Origin: Cyprinodon diabolis
Taxonomy: Eukaryota; Chordata; Actinopteri; Cyprinodontiformes; Cyprinodontidae
Assembly (NCBI GenBank): GCA_030533445.1
Contig: JARPUW010000305.1
Span: forward strand, 58,854-122,853
Direction of reading: 5' to 3'
Length of the DNA: 64,000 bases
The position numbers were made by a program, and so were the translations under genes. The notes beneath the pieces were generated by a model. That model searched no databases. It was given only the letters and a program-made list of their open reading frames with translations, and had not been told where the DNA came from. This document shows, one piece after another, positions 22,471-35,251 of the stretch; the first letter of the stretch is position 1; the number at the start of each line of letters is the position of its first letter.

Positions 22471-25400
22471 TCTTAGTGTGAGGCGGCCATTTTTTTAAGA
22501 TCAAACATCTTATTCTCGCCCTCACGGCCACATATTTGGAGCTACAGTCACCATTTTTGGTCAGTTTGTAGACTGAAACCTCTGGACTCACACAATGTCT
22601 TCGGAATTACGGTAGGATTAATACTTTTCCTTAAAAACCCTCCAGACCAACCTAAAGTCGATGAGTTTCAGCCTTTCTCCATTCTTTTTGAGCTGAAGAT
22701 GGGAGAGAAACGAATCAGACTATGTGTTTTCAAGTCGTCATAAATATTTTTCTGAATGACACACATACACCAAAGTTGGTATAGTTGGAGTCGAAGGATT
22801 GCTGATGCTCATGGTGAAAATGTTTTTTGAATAACTCATACGGTTTTTGATCAGTAGTCGTTTGTTCGGTGCCGTTCTTCCCATACAAAAAAGCCTGGGA
22901 AGAAGAAACCAATAGTGAGTGCAGCTGTTGTCTGTGTCAGTGAGAGGCTCGTTAAGCGTTGTCAAGGTTACCAAGCTTCAAACAGATTTTACCTCTGCTG
23001 TTTTAAACAGCACATATTAATCTAATGGAGGGTGAAAGGACTGATTTAACATTGGGAAATGGATACTATATGACTGCTGTCCATGACACTTCCCTTGCCA
23101 CTCAGCACTGATAGACTTTCAAAATAAGACTCCAGGGACCCTACAAAATAAAAGCCTCTATATTTTTTACATATATTTATTGCCCTATATGGCTCAACAT
23201 TATGACCCAAACTCAACCCCGTTTTAGAGAATAGACTCTAGGAGACTGTTTAAAACACACCCTATAGCAAATTTCAAAATAAAAGCCTCCCATTTCCGCT
23301 TCATCTACTGCCCTAATAACATGGAAAAAGAGTGATTTAACGATTGGAAAGTAATCAACTATCATTGACGGGTCTGAACATTTTCTATAAACACAACTCT
23401 GTTGGACTTTCAAAATAAGACTCCAGGGACCCTACAAAATAAAAGCCTCTAGATTATAGTAATGCATTAATTGATGCAAATGGCTCAACATTATGACCCA
23501 AACTCTTCCAGGTTGTTTTTATTAGACTCTAGTGACCTTTTCAAAACACACCCCAGAGCAAATTTCACAATAAAAGTCTCCCATTTACTCTGTAATACAG
23601 CAACTATTCACCTAATAACATGGAAAACCAGTGATTTAACATTTGGAAATGGATTCTATATCACTGCTGGGCGTGACCCATCTTTTGATGCACATTCATG
23701 ATAGACTTTCAAAATAAGACTACAAGGACTCTACAGAATAAAAGCCTCTTCCTTATACACACTCATACATTCTGGCATATTGCTCATTGCCATTGGTGAT
23801 TTCATCACTGCAATGGCTCTTAGAAGGCGGGCGGAGCCCGCCAATGGTAACAGGCGGGCGGAGCCCGCCAAAGGTGATTACATCACTGCAATGGCTCTTA
23901 GCAGGCGGGCGGAGCCCGCCATTGGTGATTTCATCACTGCAATGGCTCTTAGAAGGCGGGCAGAGCCCGCCATTGGTGATTTTTTTCTTCACTGAGAAGG
24001 CTCCTAGCAGGCGGGCGAAGCCCGCCAACTGGGCTTTACCCACTGTGTTTCAATATGGACAACCCATATTACCCTTGTGCATCATACGCTGTGCACGTCT
24101 ATTTCCCAGATTTCAGCACAAGTGGCACACAGCTCTCTTTGCCCATGAACTTGCCCTCTTTCCTTCCCTCAGCAGCCCTCAAAGGCGTAAGCAGTTGGTC
24201 TGGGGAGCCCCGACGTCACTTGCCAGGGCCGTATTGGCCCGGTTCCCCAGACGGGCAGTAGGTGGCCCCCCTCAAAATTTCTTTAGAAATTTTCTAGTTG
24301 GGGGGCCACATGCCGAAGGCATGGCCCACCTACTACTATTGCACATATTTATTCCGCGTATTATTATTATTATTATAATTCTCCCGTATACCCAAAACTT
24401 CGGCGCGTAACTAGTCCCGCACGGTTTGGCGGATCGGGCCCAAAGTTGGCACACGCGTCGGGACCAATGGGGTGATGTGTGCTTGTATAAAACTTTCTCA
24501 TTAGTCCGAAGGTTTGCGAATTATTAGCGAAAACGTCGCAAAAAAATCCCATAGGAAATGAATGGGGAGAGGGAAAAAAAAGCATAAAAAACAGCACTTC
24601 ACTGTGTCGGCATACATTCACCTAGAAAAACAGTTTGAAGCTCAGTTTGTAGATAAATCCTTCGTCTATTTAAAACTGAAGACGGTATGTTGATAACTGC
24701 TACGGTTTTTGTATAATCAGACCTCAAGCGCCACAAAGTTTTAGCAAAATCCAGCCTGCTAGAGTGGAGCAACTGAAAAGCTAGAGTGTGAGGCAGGCGT
24801 TTTTTAAACACAAAAAAACATTTTAAACTCGCCCTCACGGCCACATATTTATAGCTAGAGTCACCATTTTTGGTCAGTTTGTAGACTGAAATCTCTGGAC
24901 CCACACAATATCTTCGGAATTACGGTAGGATTAATACTTTTCCTTAAAAACCCTCCAGACCGACCTAAAGTCGATGAAAATCAGAGCCGTTTTTCATTGG
25001 TTTTGGAGCAGAAGAGGGGAGAAAAACGAATCAGACTATGTGTTTTAAACTCGTCGTAAATATTTTTCTGAATGACACACATACACCAAAGTTGGCATAG
25101 TTGGAGTCGAAGGATGACTGACGCTCACGGTGAAAAATTTTTTTGAATAACTCATACGGTTTTTGCTCAGCAGTCGTTTGTTCGGAGGACATTTTAAGCA
25201 CCTGAAAGCTGAGTGACAGTGACCTGCTGCAGCTAGCTCAATTAGAAGCTTAGGTGTGATGAAACGTTTTTTCTTTTTCTTTCTCTTCCCATTCAGTTTG
25301 TAGATGACCTACAGCCATGAAAGTTACTCCAATCGAAGACAAGATATAGCTGTCGCTTAGATAAAAAGAATTTTTCAGATACCTTTTACGGTTTTTACTC

Positions 25401-25709
25401 AGCAGTCGTTTGTTCGGAGGGGTGCTTTAGCAGCTAAAAGGTGAGTGAGAGTGAGGTCCTGCAGTTAAAAGAAAGGGAGGAGCAGGTGGGCCAACCATTT
25501 TGTTTGTGCTTCGTTTTGGGTTGTGAAAGACCTACAGACATGAAGGTTACCCCAGTCTGAGACAAAGGATAGATGTTGCTTTCACTGAAAGAATTTTTCA
25601 GATATCTTTTACGGTTTTTGCTCAGCAGTCGTTTGTTCGGAGGGTAAGCACCTGGAAGCTAGCTGACAGTTAGCTTCTGCAGCAGCCTGCTAGAGTGCAG
25701 CTGCTGAAA
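22471..25709. repeat. Unit 8, I-to-II recombinant, one 66-bp module
   Basis: Length 3239 bp. Module A starts type I (GATGAGTTTCAG, then TTTTCAAGTCG at about 22730). It switches to type II from about 22748 (AAATATTTTTCTG, TTCGGTGCCG) and stays type II through the hairpins (23826-24026). Reads AGGGAAAAAAAAGC at about 24570. Ends with GTTAAAAGAAAGG and AATCGAAGAC. Confidence 0.96.
24300..24365. repeat. 66-bp hairpin module, 1 copy (unit 8)
   Basis: The module follows CTAGTT directly and is trailed by a longer ATT run (five triplets counting its own) than in units 3 and 7. Confidence 0.97.
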
Positions 25710-28700
25710 TCTTAGTGTGAGGCGGCCATTTTTTTCAGATCAAACATCTTATTCTCGCCCTCACGGCCACATATTTGGAGCTACAGTCACCATTTTTGGT
25801 CAGTTTGTAGACTGAAACCTCTGGACTCACACAATGTCTTCGGAATCACGGTAGGATTAATACTTTTCCTTAAAAACCCTCCAGACCAACCTAAAGTCGA
25901 TGAGAGTTTCAGCCTTTCTCTATTCTTTTTGAGCTGAAGATGGGAGAGAAACGAATCAGACTATGTGTTTTCAACTCGTCATAAATATTTTTCTGAATGA
26001 CACACATACACCAAAGTTGGTATAGTTGGAGTCGAAGGATTGCTGATGCTCATGGTGAAAATGTTTTTTGAATAACTCATACGGTTTTTGATCAGTAGTC
26101 GTTTGTTCGGTGCCGTTCTTCCCATACAAAAAAGCCTGGGAAGAAGAAACCAATAGTGAGTGCAGCTGTTGTCTGTGTCAGTGAGAGGCTCGTTAAGCGT
26201 TGTCAAGGTTACCAAGCTTCAGATTTTACCTCTGCTGTTTTAAACAGCACATATTAATCTAATGGAGGGTGAAAGGACTGATTTAACATTGGGAAATGGA
26301 TACTATATGACTGCTGTCCATGACACTTCCCTTGCCACTCAGCACTGATAGACTTTCAAAATAAGACTCCAGGGACCCTACAAAATAAAAGCCTCTATAT
26401 TTTTTACGTATATTTATTGCCCTATATGGCTCAACATTATGACCCAAACTCAATCCCGTTTTAGAGAATAGACTCTAGGAGACTGTTTAAAACACACCCT
26501 ATAGCAAATTTCAAAATAAAAGCCTCCCATTTCCGCTTCATCTACTGCCCTAATAACATGGAAAAAGAGTGATTTAACGATTGGAAAGTAATCAACTATC
26601 ATTGACGGGTCTGAACATTTTCTATAAACACAACTCTGTTGGACTTTCAAAATAAGACTCCAGCGACCCTACAAAATAAAAGCCTCTAGATTATACTAAT
26701 GCATTAATTGATGCAAATGGCTCAACATTATGACCCAAACTCTTCCAGGTTGTTTTTATTGGACTCTAGTGACCTTTTCAAAACACACCCCAGAGCAAAT
26801 TTCACAATAAAAGTCTCCCATTTACTCTGTAATACAGCAACTATTCACCTAATAACATGGAAAACCAGTGATTTAACATTTGGAAATGGATTCTATATCA
26901 CTGCTGGGCGTGACCCATCTTTTGATGCACATTCATGATAGACTTTCAAAATAAGACTACAAGGACTCTACAGAATAAAAGCCTCTTCCTTATACACACT
27001 CATACATTCTGGCATATTGCTCATTGCCTTTGGTGATTTCATCACTGCAATGGCTCTTAGAAGGCGGGCGGAGCCCGCCAATGGTAACAGGCGGGCGGAG
27101 CCCGCCAAAGGTGATTACATCACTGCAATGGCTCTTAGCAGGCGGGCGGAGCCCGCCATTGGTGATTTCATCACTGCAATGGCTCTTAGAAGGCGGGCAG
27201 AGCCCGCCATTGGTGATTTTTTTCTTCACTGAGATGGCTCCTAGCAGGCGGGCGAATCCCGCCAACTGGGCTTTACCCACTGTGTTTCAATATGGACAAC
27301 CCATATTACCCTTGTGCATCATACGCTGTGCACGTCTATTTCCCAGATGTCAGCACAAGTGGCACACAGCTCTCTTTGCCCATGAACTTGCCCTCTTTCC
27401 TTCCCTCAGCAGCCCTCAAAGGCGTAAGCAGTTGGTCTGGGGAGCCCCGACGTCACTTGCCAGGGCCGTATTGGCCCGGTTCCCAAGACGGGCAGTAGGT
27501 GGCCCCCCTCAAAATTTCTTTAGAAATTTTCTAGTTATTATAATTCTCCCGTATACCCAAAACTTCGGCGCGTAACTAGTCCCGCACGGTTTGGCGGATC
27601 GGGCCCAAAGTTGGCACACGCGTCGGGACCAATGGGGTGATGTGTGCTTGTATAAAACTTTCTCATTAGTCCGAAGGTTTGCGAATTATTAGTGAAAACG
27701 TCGCAAAAAAATCCCATAGGAAATGAATGGGGAGAGGAAAAAAAAAGCATAAAAAACAGCACTTCACTGTGTCGGCATACATTCACCTAGAAAAACAGTT
27801 TGAAGCTCAGTTTGTAGATAAATCCTTCGTCTATTTAAAACTGAAGACGGTATGTTGATAACTGCTACGGTTTTTGTATAATCAGACCTCAAGCACCACA
27901 AAGTTTTAGCAAAATCCAGCCTGCTAGAGTGGAGCAACTGAAAAGCTAGAGTGTGAGGCAGGCGTTTTTTAAACACAAAAAAACATTTTAAACTCGCCCT
28001 CACGGCCACATATTTATAGCTAGAGTCACCATTTTTGGTCAGTTTGTAGACTGAAATCTCTGGACCCACACAATATCTTCGGAATTACGGTAGGATTAAT
28101 ACTTTTCCTTAAAAACCCTCCAGACCGACCTAAAGTCGATGAAAATCAGAGCCGTTTTTCATTGGTTTTGGAGCAGAAGAGGGGAGAAAAACGAATCAGA
28201 CTATGTGTTTTAAACTCGTCATAAATATTTTTCTGAATGACACACATACACCAAAGTTGGCATAGTTGGAGTCGAAGGGTGACTGACGCTCACGGTGAAA
28301 AATTTTTTTGAATAACTCATACGGTTTTTGCTCAGCAGTCGTTTGTTCGGAGGACATTTTAAGCACCTGAAAGCTGAGTGACAGTGACCTGCTGCAGCTA
28401 GCTCAATTAGAAGCTTAGGTGTGATGAAACGTTTTTTCTTTTTCTTTCTCTTCCCATTCAGTTTGTAGATGACCTACAGCCATGAAAGTTACTCCAATCG
28501 AAGACAAGATATAGCTGTCGCTTAGATAAAAAGAATTTTTCAGATACCTTTTACGGTTTTTACTCAGCAGTCGTTTGTTCGGAGGGGTGCTTTAGCAGCT
28601 AAAAGGTGAGTGAGAGTGAGGTCCTGCAGTTAAAAGAAAGGGAGGAGCAGGTGGGCCAACCATTTTGTTTGTGCTTCGTTTTGGGTTGTGAAAGACCTAC

Positions 28701-28874
28701 AGACATGAAGGTTACCCCAGTCTGAGACAAAGGATAGATGTTGCTTTCACTGAAAGAATTTTTCAGATATCTTTTACGGTTTTTGCTCAGCAGTCGTTTG
28801 TTCGGAGGGTAAGCACCTGGAAGCTAGCTGACAGTTAGCTTCTGCAGCAGCCTGCTAGAGTGCAGCTGCTGAAA
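25710..28874. repeat. Unit 9, type II, no 66-bp module, 4-bp deletion
   Basis: Length 3165 bp. CAGATC form of A. A 4-bp loss gives AGCTTCAGATTTTACC at about 26216 (others AGCTTCAAACAGATTTTACC). Hairpins at 27063-27263, the last with a stem change (GAATCCCGCC). D stem broken at 27485. CpG transitions at 27693 and 27895. Ends with GTTAAAAGAAAGG. Confidence 0.97.
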
Positions 28875-31800
28875 TCTTAGTGTGAGGCGGCCATTTTTTT
28901 CAGATCAAACATCTTATTCTCGCCCTCACGGCCACATATTTGGAGCTACAGTCACCATTTTTGGTCAGTTTGTAGACTGAAACCTCTGGATTCACACAAT
29001 GTCTTCAGAATTACGGTAGGATTAATACTTTTCCTTAAAAACCCTCCAGACCAACCTAAAGTCGATGAGAGTTTCAGCCTTTCTCTATTCTTTTTGAGCT
29101 GAAGATGGGAGAGAAACGAATCAGACTATGTGTTTTCAACTCGTCATAAATATTTTTCTGAATGACACACATACACCAAAGTTGGTATAGTTGGAGTCGA
29201 AGGATTGCTGATGCTCATGGTGAAAATGTTTTTTGAATAACTCATACGGTTTTTGATCAGTAGTCGTTTGTTCGGTGCCGTTCTTCCCATACAAAAAAGC
29301 CTGGGAAGAAGAAACCAATAGTGAGTGCAGCTGTTGTCTGTGTCAGTGAGAGGCTCGTTAAGCGTTGTCAAGGTTACCAAGCTTCAAACAGATTTTACCT
29401 CTGCTGTTTTAAACAGCACATATTAATCTAATGGAGGGTGAAAGGACTGATTTAACATTGGGAAATGGATACTATATGACTGCTGTCCATGACACTTCCC
29501 TTGCCACTCAGCACTGATAGACTTTCAAAATAAGACTCCAGGGACCCTACAAAATAAAAGCCTCTATATTTTTTACATATATTTATTGCCCTATATGGCT
29601 CAACATTATGACCCAAACTCAACCCCGTTTTAGAGAATAGACTCTAGGAGACTGTTTAAAACACACCCTATAGCAAATTTCAAAATAAAAGCCTCCCATT
29701 TCCGCTTCATCTACTGCCCTAATAACATGGAAAAAGAGTGATTTAACAATTGGAAAGTAATCAACTATCATTGACGGGTCTGAACATTTTCCATAAACAC
29801 AACTCTGTTGGACTTTCAAAATAAGACTCCAGCGACCCTACAAAATAAAAGCCTCTAGATTATACTAATGCATTAATTGATGCAAATGGCTCAACATTAT
29901 GACCCAAACTCTTCCAGGTTGTTTTTATTAGACTCTAGTGACCTTTTCAAAACACACCCCAGAGCAAATTTCACAATAAAAGTCTCCCATTTACTCTGTA
30001 ATACAGCAACTATTCACCTAATAACATGGAAAACCAGTGATTTAACATTTGGAAATGGATTCTATATCACTGCTGGGCGTGACCCATCTTTTGATGCACA
30101 TTCATGATAGACTTTCAAAATAAGACTACAAGGACTCTACAGAATAAAAGCCTCTTCCTTATACACACTCATACATTCTGGCATATTGCTCATTGCCATT
30201 GGTGATTTCATCACTGCAATGGCTCTTAGAAGGCGGGCGGAGCCCGCCAATGGTAACAGGCGGGCGGAGCCCGCCAAAGGTGATTACATCACTGCAATGG
30301 CTCTTAGCAGGCGGGCGGAGCCCGCCATTGGTGATTTCATCACTGCAATGGCTCTTAGAAGGCGGGCAGAGCCCGCCATTGGTGATTTTTTTCTTCACTG
30401 AGATGGCTCCTAGCAGGCGGGCGAAGCCCGCCAACTGGGCTTTACCCACTGTGTTTCAATATGGACAACCCATATTACCCTTGTGCATCATACGCTGTGC
30501 ACGTCTATTTCCCAGATTTCAGCACAAGTGGCACACAGCTCTCTTTGCCCATGAACTTGCCCTCTTTCCTTCCCTCAGCAGCCCTCAAAGGCGTAAGCAG
30601 TTGGTCTGGGGAGCCCCGACGTCACTTGCCAGGGCCGTATTGGCCCGGTTCCCCAGACGGGCAGTAGGTGGCCCCCCTCAAAATTTCTTTAGAAATTTTC
30701 TAGTTATTATAATTCTCCCGTATACCCAAAACTTCGGCGCGTAACTAGTCCCGCACGGTTTGGCGGATCGGGCCCAAAGTTGGCACACGCGTCGGGACCA
30801 ATGGGGTGATGTGTGCTTGTATAAAACTTTCTCATTAGTCCGAAGGTTTGCGAATTATTAGCGAAAACGTCGCAAAAAAATCCCATAGGAAATGAATGGG
30901 GAGAGGAAAAAAAAAGCATAAAAAACAGCACTTCACTGTGTCGGCATACATTCACCTAGAAAAACAGTTTGAAGCTCAGTTTGTAGATAAATCCTTCGTC
31001 TATTTAAAACTGAAGACGGTATGTTGATAACTGCTACGGTTTTTGTATAATCAGACCTCAAGCGCCACAAAGTTTTAGCAAAATCCAGCCTGCTAGAGTG
31101 GAGCAACTGAAAAGCTAGAGTGTGAGGCAGGCGTTTTTTAAACACAAAAAAACATTTTAAACTCGCCCTCACGGCCACATATTTATAGCTAGAGTCACCA
31201 TTTTTGGTCAGTTTGTAGACTGAAATCTCTGGACCCACACAATATCTTCGGAATTACGGTAGGATTAATACTTTTCCTTAAAAACCCTCCAGACCGACCT
31301 AAAGTCGATGAAAATCAGAGCCGTTTTTCATTGGTTTTGGAGCAGAAGAGGGGAGAAAAACGAATCCGACTATGTGTTTTAAACTTGTCATAAATATTTT
31401 TCTGAATGACACACATACACCAAAGTTGGCATAGTTGGAGTCGAAGCATGACTGACGCTCACGGTGAAAAAATTTTTTGAATAACTCATACGGTTTTTGC
31501 TCAGCAGTCGTTTGTTCGGAGGACATTTTAAGCACCTGAAAGCTGAGTGACAGTGACCTGCTGCAGCTAGCTCAATTAGAAGCTTAGGTGTGATGAAACG
31601 TTTTTTCTTTTTCTTTCTCTTCCCGTTCAGTTTGTAGATGACCTACAGCCATGAAAGTTACTCCAATTGAAGACAAGATATAGCTGTCGCTTAGATAAAA
31701 AGAATTTTTCAGATACCTTTTACGGTTTTTACTCAGCAGTCGTTTGTTCGGAGGGGTGCTTTAGCAGCTAAAAGGTGAGTGAGAGTGAGGTCCTGCAGTT

Positions 31801-32043
31801 CAAACAAAGGGAGGAGCAGGTGGGCCAACCATTTTGTTTGTGCTTCGTTTTGGGTTGTGAAAGACCTACAGACATGAAGGTTACCCCAGTCTGAGACAAA
31901 GGATAGATGTTGCTTTCACTGAAAGAATTTTTCAGATATCTTTTACGGTTTTTGCTCAGCAGTCGTTTGTTCGGAGGGTAAGCACCTGGAAGCTAGCTGA
32001 CAGTTAGCTTCTGCAGCAGCCTGCTAGAGTGCAGCTGCTGAAA
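28875..32043. repeat. Unit 10, type II, no 66-bp module
   Basis: Length 3169 bp, the basal type II length. CAGATC form of A. CpG transitions at 29007, 29748 and 31386. Hairpins at 30232-30432 all have intact stems. Ends with TTCAAACAAAGG. Confidence 0.97.
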
Positions 32044-35000
32044 TCTTAGTGTGAGGCGGCCATTTTTTTAAGATCAAACATCTTATTCTCGCCCTCACGG
32101 CCACATATTTGGAGCTACAGTCACCATTTTTGGTCAGTTTGTAGACTGAAACCTCTGGACTCACACAATGTCTTCGGAATTACGGTAGGATTAATACTTT
32201 TCCTTAAAAACCCTCCAGACCAACCTAAAGTCGATGAGTTTCAGCCTTTCTCCATTCTTTTTGAGCTGAAGATGGGAGAGAAACGAATCAGACTATGTGT
32301 TTTCAAGTCGTCATAAATATTGTTCTGAATGACACACATACACCAAAGTTGGTATAGTTGGAGTCGAAGGATTGCTGATGCTCATGGTGAAAATGTTTTT
32401 TGAATAACTCATACGGTTTTTGATCAGTAGTCGTTTGTTCGGTGCCGTTCTTCCTATACAAAAAAGCCTGGGAAGAAGAAACGAATAGTGAGTGCAGCTG
32501 TTGTCTGTGTCAGTGAGAGGCTCGTTAAGCGTTGTCAAGGTTACCAAGCTTCAAACAGATTTTACCTCTGCTGTTTTAAACAGCACATATTAATCTAATG
32601 GAGGGTGAAAGGACTGATTTAACATTGGGAAATGGATACTATATGACTGCTGTCCATGACACTTCCCTTGCCACTCAGCACTGATAGACTTTCAAAATAA
32701 GACTCCAGGGACCCTACAAAATAAAAGCCTCTATATTTTTTACATATATTTATTGCCCTATATGGCTCAACATTATGACCCAAACTCAACCCCGTTTTAG
32801 AGAATAGACTCTAGGAGACTGTTTAAAACACACCCTATAGCAAATTTCAAAATAAAAGCCTCCCATTTCCGCTTCATCTACTGCCCTAATAACATGGAAA
32901 AAGAGTGATTTAACGATTGGAAAGTAATCAACTATCATTGACGGGTCTGAACATTTTCTATAAACACAACTCTGTTGGACTTTCAAAATAAGACTCCAGC
33001 GACCCTACAAAATAAAAGCCTCTAGATTATACTAATGCATTAATTGATGCAAATGGCTCAACATTATGACCCAAACTCTTCCAGGTTGTTTTTATTAGAC
33101 TCTAGTGACCTTTTCAAAACACACCCAGAGCAAATTTCACAATAAAAGTCTCCCATTTACTCTGTAATACAGCAACTATTCACCTAATAACATGGAAAAC
33201 CAGTGATTTAACATTTGGAAATTGATTCTATATAACTGCTGGGCATGACCCATCTTTAGATGCACTTCCATGATAGACTTTCAAAATAAGACTCCAGGGA
33301 CTCTACAGAATAAAAGCCTCTTCCTTATACACACTCATACATTCTGGCATATTGCTCATTGCCATTTGTAATTTCATCACTGCAATGGCTCTTAGAAGGC
33401 GGGCGGAGCCCGCCATTGGTGATTTCATCACTGCAATGGCTCTTAGAAGGCGGGCGGAGCCCGCCATTGGTGATTTCATCACTGCAATGGCTCTTAGCAG
33501 GCGGGCAGAGCCCGCCATTGGTGATTTTTTTCATCGCTGCAAGGGCTCCTAGCAGGCGGGCGGAGCCCCCCAACTGAGCTTTACCCACTGCGGTTCAATA
33601 TAGACAACCCATATTACCCTTTTGCATCATACGCTGTGCACGTCTATTTCCCAGATTTCAGCACAAGTGGCACACAGCTCTCTTTGCCCATGACCTAGCC
33701 CGCTTTCCTTCCCTCAGCAGCCCTCAAAGGCGTAAGCAGTTGGTCTGGGGAGCCCCGACATCACTTGCCAGGGCCGTATTGGCCCTGTTCCCCAGACGGG
33801 CAGTAGGTGGCCCCCCTCAAAATTTCTTTAGAAATTTTCTAGTTGGGGGGCCACATGCCGAAGGCATGGCCCACCTACTACTATTGCACATATTTATTCC
33901 GCGTATTATTATTATTATAATTCTCCCGTATACCCAAAACTTCGGCGCGTAACTAGTCCCGCACGGTTTGGCGGATCGGGCCCAAAGTTGGCACACGCGT
34001 CGGGACCAATGGGGTGATGTGTGCTTGTATAAAACTTTCTCATTAGTCCGAAGGTTTGCGAATTATTAGCGAAAACGTCGCAAAAAAATCCCATAGGAAA
34101 TGAATGGGGAGAGGAAAAAAAAAGCATAAAAAACAGCACTTCACTGTGTCGGCATACATTCACCTAGAAAAACAGTTTGAAGCTCAGTTTGTAGATAAAT
34201 CCTTCGTCTATTTAAAACTGAAGACGGTATGTTGATAACTGCTACGGTTTTTGTATAATCAGACCTCAAGCGCCACAAAGTTTTAGCAAAATCCAGCCTG
34301 CTAGAGTGGAGCAACTGAAAAGCTAGAGTGTGAGGCAGGCATTTTTTAAACACAAAAAAACATTTTAAACTCGCCCTCACGGCCACATATTTATAGCTAG
34401 AGTCACCATTTTTGGTCAGTTTGTAGACTGAAATCTCTGGACCCACACAATATCTTCGGAATTACGGTAGGATTAATACTTTTCCTTAAAAACCCTCCAG
34501 ACCGACCTAAAGTCGATGAAAATCAGAGCCGTTTTTCATTGGTTTTGGAGCAGAAGAGGGGAGAAAAACGAATCCGACTATGTGTTTTAAACTCGTCATA
34601 AATATTTTTCTGAATGACACACATACACCAAAGTTGGCATAGTTGGAGTCGAAGGATGACTGACGCTCACGGTGAAAAAATTTTTTGAATAACTCATACG
34701 GTTTTTGCTCAGCAGTCGTTTGTTCGGAGGACATTTTAAGCACCTGAAAGCTGAGTGACAGTGACCTGCTGCAGCTAGCTCAATTAGAAGCTTAGGTGTG
34801 ATGAAACGTTTTTTCTTTTTCTTTCTCTTCCCATTCAGTTTGTAGATGACCTACAGCCATGAAAGTTACTCCAATTGAAGACAAGATATAGCTGTCGCTT
34901 AGATAAAAAGAATTTTTCAGATACCTTTTACGGTTTTTACTCAGCAGTCGTTTGTTCGGAGGGGTGCTTTAGCAGCTAAAAGGTGAGTGAGAGTGAGGTC

Positions 35001-35251
35001 CTGCAGTTCAAACAAAGGGAGGAGCAGGTGGGCCAACCATTTTGTTTGTGCTTCGTTTTGGGTTGTGAAAGACCTACAGACATGAAGGTTACCCCAGTCT
35101 GAGACAAAGGATAGATGTTGCTTTCACTGAAAGAATTTTTCAGATATCTTTTACGGTTTTTGCTCAGCAGTCGTTTGTTCGGAGGGTAAGCACCTGGAAG
35201 CTAGCTGACAGTTAGCTTCTGCAGCAGCCTGCTAGAGTGCAGCTGCTGAAA
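32044..35251. repeat. Unit 11, type I mosaic, one 66-bp module
   Basis: Length 3208 bp. Type I at the start of A (GATGAGTTTCAG, ATATTGTTCTG), type II-like around the linker (GTATAGTTGG, TTCGGTGCCG), and type I again in C2, the hairpins (33398-33571) and D. The last hairpin reads GAGCCCCCC. From about 33918 onward it matches the end of unit 5 at an offset of 19,156 bp. Confidence 0.96.
33845..33910. repeat. 66-bp hairpin module, 1 copy (unit 11)
   Basis: The module follows CTAGTT directly. It is trailed by four ATT triplets in total before ATAATTC. Confidence 0.97.
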